From assembly GCA_021209875.1 (NCBI GenBank), contig JAGYVD010000007.1, forward strand, positions 4,092,001 through 4,156,000: 64,000 nt of DNA, read 5' to 3'. Below, piece after piece: positions 46,750-58,014 of the stretch. A model generated the notes under the pieces. The model saw nothing but the letters and a program-made list of their open reading frames with translations, was not told the DNA's origin and did no database searches. A program made the translations under genes and the position numbers. Position 1 is the stretch's first letter. Each line of letters starts with the position of its first letter. The stretch is from Rosellinia necatrix. Its lineage: Eukaryota; Ascomycota; Sordariomycetes; Xylariales; Xylariaceae.

Positions 46750-48566
46750 ATGTTGTTTCTTGATTCCCAAATACTCACCGCAGCCGTGGTGCTGATAGGG
46801 GGAGCGCAAGCAGCCCGCCGCCCACTACCCAGGAACCTGCCACTTGCGAATTCCTCAGCGATCGCTACCGCCTCGAGCACTCTGGTCGAAGCGACCCCGG
46901 TTCTCACAGAGAGTATGGCCTCGGTTGTAGAACACTCCATGGCACAGCATGTACACTAACTAATCTGTAGCTACCTCTCTGGCGGCAACTACTGCTGATG
47001 CTCTAGTAAACAATGGGACGATTACTAGCGGTGTAGAGACTGGCTTGACTGCTCCGCCGTTCGCCAATACTACCACCGTAGCTGCCGTCGAAGCCGGCTT
47101 GACCACGCTGACAATCTCTGCCACTTCTATCGAAACTGTCATCTCATGCGCGCCCACTGTCACTAACTGCCCAACTCTCTCGGGGACGGAAGCGTTGACT
47201 TCAGTCCCGACCTCGTTGCCGGAAGGGGTATCGACAGTCCTACTCACCACCGTGATTGGGGTGACAACGACAGTATGCCCCGTCACGGAGGCCCCAGCCA
47301 TCTCTTCGTCTGTCTTGGCTTCTCTTAGTTCATCTGCGGAGACTTCAGTCGTGGATGCTTCCTCGACCGCGGACGCGCAACAAGGCACAACCACCAGTGC
47401 TGCTGTCGACTCATCCGCAGCTCTGAGCTCGGTGGCTTCCAGTGCGGCCGAGACGAGCGTTGCCACCGTAACGGAAGCGGCACCAGCGGTCACACCGGTC
47501 GTGTCTGTCATTACCGTTACCGTCGGCCAGGGCACCCCGGCAACGTGCACACTTACTGTCTCTGACCCCCCTGGCTCCTCCGCCACCCGCCGAGGTAACA
47601 CCTCCACCGCCGCCGCCGCCAGCTGCATCGCCGCCTCCTCCGCCAGAGTCCGTGGCATCATCTCCTCCACCTCCGCCAGGCTCTGTGGAGCCACCACCTC
47701 CCCCTGGCACCGCGGCACCACCACCTCCACCGCCTCCCACAAATACTACAGCACCACCACCTCCTCCAGGCTCTGTAGCACCACCTCCCCCTCCAGGTGC
47801 TTCGGCGCCGCCCCCTCCTCCGGGCTCCGTAGCACCGCCGCCGCCGCCGGGCACTGCTGCACCACCACCGCCTCCCGCAAATGCCACAGCACCACCACCA
47901 CCACCGCCTCCAGGCTCTGTAGCGCCACCGCCGCCGCCGGGTACTACGGCACCACCGCCTCCTCCACTACCAGAGACTGCGGCACCACCTCCCCCTCCAG
48001 GCACCGCGGCACCTCCACCACCGCCGGATTCCGTGGCACCACCTCCTCCTCCCCCAGAAACCTCGGCGCCACCCCCTCCTCCAGAAACCGCGGCGCCAAC
48101 ATCCCCAGGTTCCGTGGCACCACCTCCTCCTCCGGGTACCGCGGCACCCCCACCGCCCCCTGCAGGCACAGAACCACCGCCGCCGCCGGCGGGTTCCACG
48201 GCACCACCCCCTCCCCCCCCTCTAGAGACCGCGGCACCGCCCACTCCCCCGCGCTCCGCGGAGCCGCCCACGCCGCCGGGCGCCGAGGCGGGCGCCGTGA
48301 CCGAGACGGTGACCGTCACGGCCACGGTGATATCGGTGTCCACGGTCGACGCGCCCTGCGCCACCACCACCAGCCCCGCCGAGCTCGCCGGGCCGCCGGG
48401 GAAGAAGGAAGAGGGGAAGCAAGAGGAGCAGAAGGGGGAGGGGAAGGAAAAGGAAAAGGAGCAGGAGAAGAAGCCCGGCCCCGAGGAAGCCGGCCCCGGG
48501 AAGAAGGACAAGGAGGCCGCGGAAGACAAGTACAAGTTCAGGTTCCGGCGCTCCGCCCTCTATTAA
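46750..48566 (+). CDS. Secreted proline-rich repeat protein; one single-base frame break
   Basis: Exon 1 (46750-46912) encodes a signal peptide (MLFLDSQILTAAVVLIGGAQA); a 58-nt intron with a CACTAAC branch site leads to exon 2 (46971-48566). The first half is Ser/Thr/Val-rich and suited to O-glycosylation. From about 47580 a repeat of roughly nine residues, PPPPPGSVA or PPPPPGTAA, recurs about twenty times. The C-terminus is highly charged (KEEGKQEEQKGEGKEKEKEQ) and ends FRFRRSALY. The first half and the repeat lie in frames that differ by one at the C6 run 47566-47571; dropping one C gives 585 residues. A cell-wall or surface role is likely by analogy with extensin-like proteins, but no named family is recognised and no GPI signal is seen. 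Confidence 0.75.
47652..48290. repeat. Coding minisatellite, about 27-nt unit
   Basis: CCACCACCTCCTCCAGGCTCTGTAG-like units encode PPPPPGSVA/GTAA repeats. Third positions vary (CCA, CCT, CCG, CCC), so the protein repeat is older than the most recent copying events. Confidence 0.8.
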
Positions 48567-49341
48567 GGGGAATGACGGACTGAACGAATGATCCTCGACA
48601 ACGAATCCTTTCTTTTTTTTTTTTTTTCGCTGGACCGCCTTCCTTTTCTTCCCCTTTCCCCTTCCCTGTCGTTCAAACTGTTTCTCGCCCTTTCTGGGTA
48701 GGGCGCGGAAAGGGGGGGTAGATGAATCTCTTGTCGGTTTCGGTAAATATCGGGGTTTCCTTTCTCGTCTCCCTTCTGAGTTTCATCTTTTTTTTTTTCA
48801 TAGAGTAGAAAAATTCGATAGGGTCTTTTCGCGGAGCGACGGGAATTGAGGGGGGTGAGGCGTCGAGAGACGTTGACGAGGGATGTATGATGACTCAAAG
48901 GGAAGAGAGGGAAGGATATGTCTGGAACATCAGCCATGGCTAGCAGGCTAAGCCTTCCAAAGGTACTATGAATATAGATTTGCCTTTGTTGCGAGCGAGA
49001 ATTTAGAGCCCCTTCTTAAGTGCGTGTTGTAAGGCCATTTAATTTAGTAGGGATGTAAACAAGGCATATAAATGACAGGCTGTGATATAGTAATTATACT
49101 GAGTACTACTGGGTACGATGATGAAGCGTATTTCTAGTTACTCATATTCACTCGGCCTTGGTTGGCCTGCATAGTCCTGTGGGGAGTCGCGGCTTGCATA
49201 AATAAATCGTTTCATGGACAATGGCATTTTGCGTTGAAATAAAGGAGAGGGTCTTCGTAATCTGACGATGCTGCTTTGAAAAGGGAATATGATACTAACT
49301 AACAGATGACTTGGAGGGAGGGAAAAAAGGAAGGCTATTGA
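48567..49341. other. Intergenic region with T-rich tracts
   Basis: T runs at 48608-48626 and 48788-48800 follow the proline-rich gene. Minus-strand open frames are low complexity. No gene recognised. Confidence 0.5.
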
Positions 49342-49450
49342 TGGCCATCGAGGGAATCGAACCCCCGGACCTAAAGATACTAAGTAATGATGCTGAATAA
49401 TGATGTTTCCGCTATATCGCTCGTATCCGCTAGGCCATACCAATACGGCC
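49342..49450 (-). tRNA. tRNA-like locus, possibly intron-containing tRNA or tRNA pseudogene
   Basis: On the minus strand an A box (TGGCCTAGCGG) and a perfect B box (GGTTCGATTCC) are about 80 nt apart, and a T6 Pol III terminator lies about 15 nt after the 3' end. The T arm folds (GGGGG/CCCTC around TTCGATT) and GGCCGTA pairs with GATGGCC for six of seven acceptor positions. However, six extra bases separate the 5' acceptor strand from the A box and I could not find an anticodon arm with a proper loop, so the anticodon is unassigned. The long spacing would fit an intron of about 30 nt. It may be an intron-bearing tRNA, a decayed copy or a tRNA-derived repeat. Confidence 0.5.
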
Positions 49451-52400
49451 AGGAGGGATAAGGGTAAAAAACATGATATATCCCCCAACGGGGGGCCGTG
49501 GCTAAATGGTTGGTAGCTTAGTGATGATCAAGGTTTCAGCTATCACAGCATATCATCAGATAACAAACTCTATCAGAAAACCTTAGGGGGGGTCGAGGCA
49601 GGTACCTACCTACCTACTGTAGAGATTTGGGACCCGGTGTTCTTGACGGAGATGGAAATTGTATTTCAAAGGGAGATAGATCACTTAGTCTCCTCCGCAT
49701 GCGGAACAATGTTTAATGAATACCTGCAACCAGACTCATCTGAGCTGAGAATGGCGGGATTCCTTTGATTTCGAGCCAGATTGTCAACGGTCCATGTACG
49801 CGTATATGGTGTATAGACAGACGACCGTTGAAACTGAATCATAACAAGTTCCACGGGCTATCCCGCAGAACAAGTGCCAATAGATCTTACTGTAAGGCGT
49901 GCGTAACCAGCGCCCACCCGATCACTTGGCGTTGACTATTGAATCTGTGGCTACAGGTATAACTACATATTGCGCCACCACTTCTCTACTAATGATATCT
50001 ATCTATTTACAGCTCCTTTGTAGCTGTTGTTTAGGTATCCTATAATAGTTGGCTCTCGACAATACCTAGGTACCTACCTGGCTGGCTATCTTTGCGCTTT
50101 ACTTGTGCATAGAGCCGGCTGGGACCCCGACTAACTCACGTGGATGCAAGAACGGGAAATGCCGGCGATTATCAAATGTTACGACGACATATGTACATAT
50201 AAAATAGCGTTGGTCACGCACCTAGGCTAAGGAGGCTCGCCATGTGGATCGAGTAGGTTGTTACGTGAGCGGGGCTGTCCGAGAGAGCAATAAGAATAGG
50301 TAGTTAGTTAATTATAATAAATCAAATAACTTACTGACTACTACACTGCAAGTAATACAGACGAGCAGATTTCCAATCTTGTGTCGTCATGGTGGATGTA
50401 CGAAAACAATTCTTTCATCTTTCAATTCTTAAAACCTCTCTAGGCGCGTCTTCGTCCCTCGCCTGGCGCAATTAAAAGAAGCGCAAAGTTGTCCTACGTA
50501 TGACAGAGGCGGTGTCCAATCACCCACCATGCACACAATAGGTATAAGGGGTTGGAAGGGTGTTCAATCAGAGCCTACGATCGCCGTCTCTGCGCCATCT
50601 CCTCGCGCCGAGGGCAGGGGAAGGGGTTTCAGCGCGCATGCATATTTATCTGCTCATTCAGAGTGTAAAGAAAAGGGGGCTGATCAGCCGGCCTTGAGAA
50701 AACAACATGGTCTGACATGCCCGCGCGCGCGCGCGGATGTTAGGATAGATAGGTACATCAACAATGGGCATGACCAGTATTGAAATAAATGTATGTATAT
50801 AACTATGCATGTATGTTGTGCGACTTTATAGTTGTAGTAGCGGTGATACGAGCCAAACGCCATGTTCGGTTATACGGGTAAGGAGCCAAGCAAAGCCAAG
50901 TAGAGCCCAGAAAGGCTAGGGAAAAGCCAAGTCAGACCGTTGATCACGTCAGACTTTGATATCTTCATAGTGTTTTGATTCCCGTAGTCTCTGGCTCTCT
51001 CTGCTCATCCACCGACCACCGGCCAAGGGTCAAGAACGCGGACTAATTCTCAAGTATCTCCGTTGGAGGCTTGTGAGCAATAAACTAAATGTCGGTCAAG
51101 AACGAGCAGAGCGCTGCTTAATTGATTGTTTTTTCCGGTGATTGCGTACTCGCCGCTCACCTGCCGTCGAGAATAGATGAACTACTGTACGTTTGCCCGA
51201 CAACCAGCCATTGGGTATGGAGGGCCGTTTTCGACTGGAGGTGCGCGGATGTGAAACTGTGGTGGAGTGTCTAGGCAATTGTTCTGGGGATCGTCGTTGC
51301 CAAGACGAAGAGGGATTGAGGGTTCAAGAAGAAGATTCCTCTTCGGGAAAGAATAAATTAAAGTCGTACGCAATCCCGCCCTCAGTGGCCCCCATCTTGG
51401 TGCCCTCTTGGGAACACCCTGCGACTTGGATTACCTCCAAGTAGAGTAGTCCATTTTGGATGTCCACGAATCGGCCGCACTATGCCATACGATGACTAAA
51501 GAACCCCTGTCGATCAATGTCGATCCAAGTACCGACATTGGCTTAAGCCACCTCTCACGTTGCTCCATCTTCGCCTCCATTTGTCATAGCCGAGCCACGG
51601 CTCGGACGACAGCTGCACTAGGCTCCGGTAGGGAGGCTTAAGTCTTGTAATTGATATGGAGGAGGGTCTGCTTTTACACCAAACAGAGGATGAATTCCTA
51701 ATATTGTTGTAGGTATGCAACTATATCCTGAACCGACAGCTTGGGTGCTTCAATGTGCTCATTTCGGGGGTAGAATTAGGGTCATAATCAAACGTATTAA
51801 GACTACAACTAGGCTGTTTTTTTTTTTTTGGCTTGCGTCAGCGATTACTTTAGTGGGCTATTTGGCCGTATTACACTTGACTTATGCCACATATGCAGCC
51901 CTCTCCCTCGTCCTTAGACAAGGTGGTCAAGAATTGGGGGCGGATCCGTCAAGCCATATGCTGATCAGCTCAGACTTCTCGGAATTATTGGCCGAAGCAC
52001 TGATCCCCTATCTGTGAGATGAAATTTCGGAGGCATCGCGCCATCCGCCAGACCCTTGACGAACCTGGGCTTTGTCGTCCTGTCGCGTTCCACAAGGTGA
52101 TATACTCGCAGAGGGAGGCTGATTATGTCCAGGCCGTGCTCTGGCCGTGCATGACGTGTTACCATCCGTCGTGGCCTTTTGGGAAGGGTCCGGGTTAACT
52201 AACGATCCCACCGTCGAGCTTTTGGAATAGACTCGCGCCGATCAGAGCGGGATAACGGGGAACTCCTTCCCATAGACCAACAACGGCTATGTTACCGGGT
52301 CCATGAAACATGCCGCCAGGGGTCTAGCAGGCTACAGGGCGGCCCTAGTATTGCGCCATCTCTTGCGATCTGTGTTGGCTCTTAGATTATCAAATCACGG

Positions 52401-52675
52401 TGGAGGGCGTATGGGTTCGGGGTGAGGATACCTTGGGTGGGCGAGCTGTGTATTCTTAAAGAGCGCTGTCCGGCCCTCGAAATCTAGATCGTCTCTTAGC
52501 CTCACCACCAAAGTCAAACACACAAGAAGAAGAAGAAGAAGAACAAGGGATTAACCAAGCTGGTCTTCTGTATCTCGCACTGAAAACCGGATTTTCACTC
52601 TTTGCCTCAACGACATCCACTGCTCTCGCTATCCCGATTCCCTAAAACACAGGTTAAATAAATACCGCCGTCGAA
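49451..52675. other. Gene-poor region upstream of the PTG-repeat protein
   Basis: 3.2 kb without a supported gene. Features seen: TACCTA words at 49600-49620 and 50065-50085, a (CG)n run near 50720, a T11 run near 51822 and a GAAGAA repeat at 52526-52545 just upstream of the next gene. The open frames present have no domain. Confidence 0.5.
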
Positions 52676-53305
52676 ATGGCTCGCCTATCTCTCGCCTTGC
52701 TCGTTGCGACGCTCCTCCAGTCGGGCTCGTCTCTCCCGATCGTCGAGGAGCGACAGGAGCTCCCGACGTCTCTGCCCACCGACTTCCCCACGCCCACCGG
52801 TGGTTTCCCGACGGGATTCCCTACCGACTTGCCCACCGGCTTCCCTACCGGCTTCCCGTCTGGCGCCCCTGACTTCCCCGGCGGCTTCCCGAGCGGCATT
52901 CCCACCAACTTCCCGACGGGCTTCCCTAGCGGTCTCCCAAGCGGTATCCCCACGGGCCTGCCAACCGGCATCCCCACGGACCTGCCGACTGGACTCCCCA
53001 CTGATCTTCCCACCGGTCTCCCCACCGGCCTCCCTACCGGTCTTCCCGACTTCCCCGGCGGTTTCGAGAAGCGCTTCCCCACGGGTGCTCCGTCGGGCCA
53101 CCCGCACCCGTCGGGCGAGCCCACGCACTTCCCCGGCACCAGCTACCCGGTCCCGACCGGGCTGCCCCCTAACCACCCCCCTCACCACCCCCACCCCACG
53201 CACCCCGGGAAGCCCGAGGACGGCCCGGCCGGCCCCGAGGAGAGCGAACTCCCCGTGACCCCCAAGTGGCTCCGCTGGCTCCCCTTCGAGCGCATCAACA
53301 TGTAA
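52676..53305 (+). CDS. Small secreted PTGL/PTGF-repeat protein with a dibasic site
   Basis: An intronless 209-residue protein with a signal peptide (MARLSLALLVATLLQSGSSL). Residues of about 30-125 are built from four-residue steps such as FPTG, LPTG and IPTD, giving a Pro-Thr-Gly-rich rod with regular Phe/Leu. A single Lys-Arg (GGFEKRFPTG, near residue 134) looks like a Kex2 processing site and divides the repeat from a His/Pro-rich segment (NHPPHHPHPTHPG) and a tryptophan-containing C-terminus. There is no Cys pattern as in hydrophobins and no GPI signal. A wall, adhesive or surface role is an inference from composition. I do not recognise a named family. Confidence 0.75.
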   Translation: MARLSLALLVATLLQSGSSLPIVEERQELPTSLPTDFPTPTGGFPTGFPTDLPTGFPTGFPSGAPDFPGGFPSGIPTNFPTGFPSGLPSGIPTGLPTGIPTDLPTGLPTDLPTGLPTGLPTGLPDFPGGFEKRFPTGAPSGHPHPSGEPTHFPGTSYPVPTGLPPNHPPHHPHPTHPGKPEDGPAGPEESELPVTPKWLRWLPFERINM

Positions 53306-55910
53306 AGGAAAAAAGGAAAAGAAAGATGCCGTTAAGGGGAAGGTAAAAGGAGCGAAAGATGTGGGAAAGCGCGGCTGGATCCGACAACATAAGTCCAGTG
53401 CCGTAGAGAAAGGGAAAAAAACCGGCAGAGGAAGTCGAGCGATGGGAAATTCGGCGCAAATTGGGAAAAAAAACGGGAATCTCTTTTTTTGGTTGGGACC
53501 GCATGGAAAGCGGATTGGGTTCGGAACTGGGCAACAAAAAACTGAAAAAAAAAGACTTCCAAGGATAGAGTTGGGATGGGAAGGACTGTACTATCGTCCT
53601 TACCCTCTTACCCATATACGGCGCGTATTCGATTCTTGTTAGACGTTCGGCACCTCTCCTGGGGTTGAGATCCATCGGATTCACTAGCGATGATCACACC
53701 CGTGTACAGAAGATGAGCGAGGTATCGGAGAGCCCGCTTCAGAGGAGGAGTCAGGAGGTACATACTTTTAGGGTGTGAATAAACCACCATTATATCATTC
53801 TTGCCTTCTTTTATGTGACATGTCTGACTGTAGCTGTGGGGGAAACAAGAACACTGACTAGGTTGCAGTGTCTTAATATTGAAGTTTGAGATCAGGTCGT
53901 TTTAGGATGCATCACAACTTGAAGGGTCTAGATGAGTCGCAGATGGTGGAAGCGCGCTCGATGCGTGGCTGCACAAGCACGGGCGAAAGGGGTAATATAA
54001 CAAAGGCCACTCGACGCGCTTAAGTTCACTTGAAGTGTGCCATATCGAATCGTTGTCCATTTTGGTACTAGGATGATGAGATCGAGTGCTGAGATTGACG
54101 ATCCCATCGCGGATCAGTATGCGGTTCTGCGGCACAGCCGTTAGTTATAACTGCAGTACAGCAGACAACGGGAAAGACTAGGTCTTACCTGGGAGAAAAC
54201 ATCTCGGAGATGGCACGGACCACAGATGAATGCCAAGTCATTTGTGCGCCTTGCCAGAGCAAGCCTGCTTTATATTTTATATTATCAATCACTCTCGCCA
54301 TAAGTTAGATTGCAAGCATAATGCTTGTCTTGCTTCATGGTATGGGCCGCATGTAACCTATCACTAATGTTAAGAAAGCATCAGTTCTAGACCCGATAGT
54401 CGGTGGCCATGGTGAGATATTATTGCTCAAACGTTCAGTTGTTACTGAAGAGTGTGGTATGAAGGACTGTAGACGTACTCTCTAGAGGCCGATGGGTCCT
54501 AAATCCTATACACGGCTTATCATCTAGTGCACCGCTGTCTCTGTCTCTGTAAGTCTAGACATCATGTTTGCTGTTGGCGTTTGATGTCGCGCTTTTATGC
54601 CTACCGCACTTGCCCACGCAGGCCGCCATCTGCCATGTGCTGAATATACAGAGTGAGGTCTAGTCACCATACGGTCGCAGCTGAGTCGCAAGGAGATGGC
54701 TTAGTATAAGTGTAGGGCTCAATTCTATTGATCTCATATACACCAGTATACCATGGTATGTGCTTTCTGCAACTGACACCACTGCTCGTCATTACACCTC
54801 GAAAATCAAGGCAACCGCAACACAGTAGCCCCCAGGCAACATACTAATTCTTCTGCCGGTAATGGTATCATCCACAGTTGTACACGAGTTGAGAATCTCA
54901 GCCCATATTCCGAGTTCAAAAGAGCATCCACAAATAACGAGAGGCGAGGCAGAACACACGACATTATCCGCTGACATCTCTAGATAGCGCTCCCCGGGCC
55001 AATGCATCCTCTGCAACCTGGTCTTGGCGTCTAGAAATATCTACCGCTTCTCCTCTTCGTGACCTACGCGGGTGAAGGGGGGGGGCCAAACGTGTGGCAT
55101 ACGACTGGGGGGTACAACATAGGTTGCACTAGCGGTTATAGGGGCTCTGCATCGGTAGTGTATCCGACTGTCGACACCACCGGTCTGTGGTATGCATGCT
55201 GAGGTGGAAGGTGAAATTGTGTGAAGCCGAACTCTGCATCAAGGGAAGGAGACTGGAAATTGTAGGTGGCTCTGTGCTGTTGTGGGCGCACTCTGCTACT
55301 CATGCTAGGTGGACGGGAGCAGAGCACAAGATAGCATGGGCAAATTTTTTGAATTCGCGGTTTGGTAGCAAAACCGCCGTATAATAATAGCAGGCTCTCT
55401 ACCACCCTAAGTCGGATCTGGTGGGCTCCGATTCTCCCGAATATGGGCTGGGACAATGCTATGCGACTACGATAACTCTGGCTTCCCTTATTCAAATTGC
55501 AATCCGGTAACACCGTGTGTAGTATTTAGACGATTCCGATGACATTTTCAATGAAACCCCGATTACCAACCTAAAAAGTACAAGATCTTCGCCAGTCGTT
55601 GGTCTATCAGGCGAAATCAACCAATGAGTATATAAGGCACAATGCAGAGCCAGTAATACAGATGCCAGTTCCTGCCCCGTCATTACCTACATCCTCTTCC
55701 ACCCTTCTAACAAGACAACATTCCAATAGAAGGGCCCTATTGGACGAGCCCCCACTATCCTCGACGCCATGATGCATTCCCCGTTTAGCTGAATATCCTT
55801 CGTGATCCGATTGTTCGAAGCGATGGATCGTGGGTTGGGCATGCGTTGGTACCTATGCCCCGGTCCGATTCGACAACAAACTGGCCTACATGTCTAAGCC
55901 GTCGGGCCGT
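53306..55910. other. Gene-poor region between the PTG-repeat and V-ATPase genes
   Basis: A-rich and G-rich runs follow the PTG-repeat gene to 53560. The remaining 2.3 kb holds no supported gene; frames at 54792-55016 (-) and 55136-55513 (-) have no domain. Confidence 0.5.
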
Positions 55911-56730
55911 TTAACAACCAACGTCGACGGAGGCCTTGGAGTTCATGAGCAGGGCGACAATCAGTCCATAAAGACCCAAGACTTCGGCGAAAATAAGAAT
56001 CAGGATCATGCCGACGAAAAGCCGAGGCTGTTGTGCGGTTCCACGCACACCAGCGTCACCAACGATACCAATGGCGAAACCGGCCGCCATGCCGGCAAGT
56101 CCGACGGCGAGACCAGCACCGAGCTGGACGAAACCAGTGTATAGAGGGAGTTGTTGCTTCAGGCCATCGGAGATTAGGACGGACACGACGAGACCGTAGA
56201 TACCAATGATACCAGCCATAATAACGGGAACAATGTCTGGGGAAATGTCAGCACCAGGTCCCAAGCAGCGGTCAAGGCGGCGAGGCGCGTACTCTTGACG
56301 ATGAGATCAGGTCTCAGGACACCCATAGCAGCGATACCGACACCAGACTTGGCGGTTCCGTATGAGGCGCCTAAGCAGGTGAAGACGATGGCAGCTGTGC
56401 AGCCCATAGCACCGAAAAACGGCTGTCTACGATGTTAGCGCTCTGTACACGGTATCCATTTGTTTGCATGACAGCCTGGGTGATGACCGGGAGAGCTTTG
56501 CCGTGCTGGGAGAGAATGAAGACGAACCGCGTAGACCGGGCTAGGCAACAACTCATGTTAGCATTCAGGACTCTAGAGCGACGGACAAGGCATGCGAAGA
56601 GCATTGGTCATCGGGGCATGTCCGATGATGGCAGACAAGCTCGGACTGATGGAGATGGAGAGATGAGATGGGAGGTTGGGGAAGAGCCATTGCTAATTAC
56701 GTACCAACCCTCTGTGTATTCAGCAGCCAT
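55911..56730 (-). CDS. VMA3: V-type ATPase proteolipid subunit c, with 13-nt microexon
   Basis: Forms the proton-carrying ring of the vacuolar ATPase membrane sector. Four exons on the minus strand: 56730-56705 (MAAEYTEG plus two bases), 56540-56528 (13 nt, giving the end of C and PVYA), 56422-56293 and 56236-55911. The product is 164 residues with four hydrophobic helices and the family sequence [53 protein letters not shown] and [13 protein letters not shown]. The proton-binding Glu is in the last helix, about residue 141. The microexon is required: without it the conserved PVYA is lost and the frame fails. Introns are 164, 105 and 56 nt. The gene diverges from SNU13, 488 nt away. Confidence 0.95.
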
Positions 56731-57218
56731 TGTGAAAGCGGGTGATGAGATGATGTGATTGGAAAGACCGAGAGGAACTCGCGGTGATGAAGTTGGGTGT
56801 TTCGGCTGGAGGCGTCGGGGTCGGTTGAGGTCGCGATGGGATGGATAATGGTGACGGCGTCGAAACGTGAAGGAGAGTGATTTGCGTGAGTGCTTGTTTT
56901 CAAGGTTGCATAGATCAACTTGGACGAAGCTCCCGGGTTTGGTTCTGGTCTAGCTACAGGGAAACTGGCCGGTTACCTAAGGGAGGACCCACCACGGAGC
57001 GGATTAACTCGAGCCCCACCAACCAAAAAATATATCCTTGCCAACCCGGTCAATGCATCAAATGCATGAAGCTTGGGAGCTTGCTTTTCAGAATACTAAG
57101 TCTGTTTCACCCCACGACCGAATTCTACCGTCCTCAACCACCACCCTCCATTCTACTCCTCTCCGCGCAGGGCGAGCCAACGCAAGGAACCCTGACCCTT
57201 CCTCCTCGATAATTAATC
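56731..57218. promoter_or_regulatory. Shared divergent promoter of VMA3 and SNU13
   Basis: A 488-nt stretch separates two start codons that point away from each other, both of housekeeping genes. It is not strongly patterned; a C/T-rich tract lies just before the SNU13 start. A bidirectional promoter is inferred from spacing only. Confidence 0.5.
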
Positions 57219-58014
57219 ATGTCTGGTCAAGAGAGTGCCGGTAAGTCATCTGTGACCAGCTTCGATGTGTTCGAAGCTCCCACACACACCCTCTCGTACT
57301 GACTGACTTATGAAATAGCATGGCCTATGGCCGATCCTGCCCTGGCCCAAGAGATCTTGGTAAGCGTCAATATGCAGACGACAAGATAGCTGTCCCTCTT
57401 CAGGAACATTAGCGGATGAACTCGGCTAACGAATATTGGTTGTTGATGATGATAGGACCTCGTACAGCAGGCTAGTCGTAAGTGACCACTCAAAATGGGG
57501 ATGAGACCATAGGGGCATGAATGCTGACCCGATTTGTAGATCATCGTCTGCTCAAGAAGGGCGCGAACGAATGCACCAAGTCGCTCTCTCGTGGTAGGTT
57601 TGCACGTGCTAGATGATTCCACGAATCGACAATATCCGGTGCTAATGATGCCCTCGGACAGGTGTCTCGGAGATCATTATCCTCGCCGGTGACTGCACGC
57701 CTTTATCAATTCTTCTCCACTTGCCCCTACTCTGCGAAGATAAGAACGTCCCGTATGGCCGCTCCCGTCCGTCGACGTGTTGAAGTACGAGACTAAGATA
57801 TATAGATACGTTTACGTTCCTTCCAAGGTCGCCCTCGGCCGCGCGTGCAACGTTAGCCGATCGGTGATTGCGTATGTTCTCCTAACTGCGTCTTTTCCCC
57901 GCCCTGGAAGCCTACTAACAACGCCTTAGTGCCTCCATTACCACGAACGAAGCAAGTGAGCTCCAGAACCAAATCCGCGCCCTGAAGGACAAGGTCGAGC
58001 GCCTCATGATCTAA
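57219..58014 (+). CDS. SNU13: SNU13 (15.5K/NHP2L1), L7Ae-family snRNP and snoRNP protein
   Basis: Binds the kink-turn of U4 snRNA and of box C/D snoRNAs, so it acts in both splicing and rRNA modification. Seven small exons: 57219-57240, 57319-57359, 57456-57477, 57540-57593, 57662-57752, 57806-57871 and 57930-58014, giving 126 residues, the usual size. The L7Ae kink-turn motif [12 protein letters not shown] and the core [29 protein letters not shown] are intact. Every junction has GT...AG ends and keeps frame; six introns in a 381-nt coding sequence is a high density. The last coding residues ([10 protein letters not shown]) match the family end. Confidence 0.96.

Noticed and set aside
47411..48535. 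Long minus-strand open frame of 374 codons opposite the proline-rich gene
   Set aside because: It is the complement of the CCN repeats (Gly-rich output) with no start context, signal or family; a composition shadow.
52676..53305. PTG-repeat protein as a Kex2-processed RiPP (dikaritin-like) precursor
   Set aside because: Only one KR site rather than one per repeat, no identical core peptides, and no UstYa or peptidase gene beside it.
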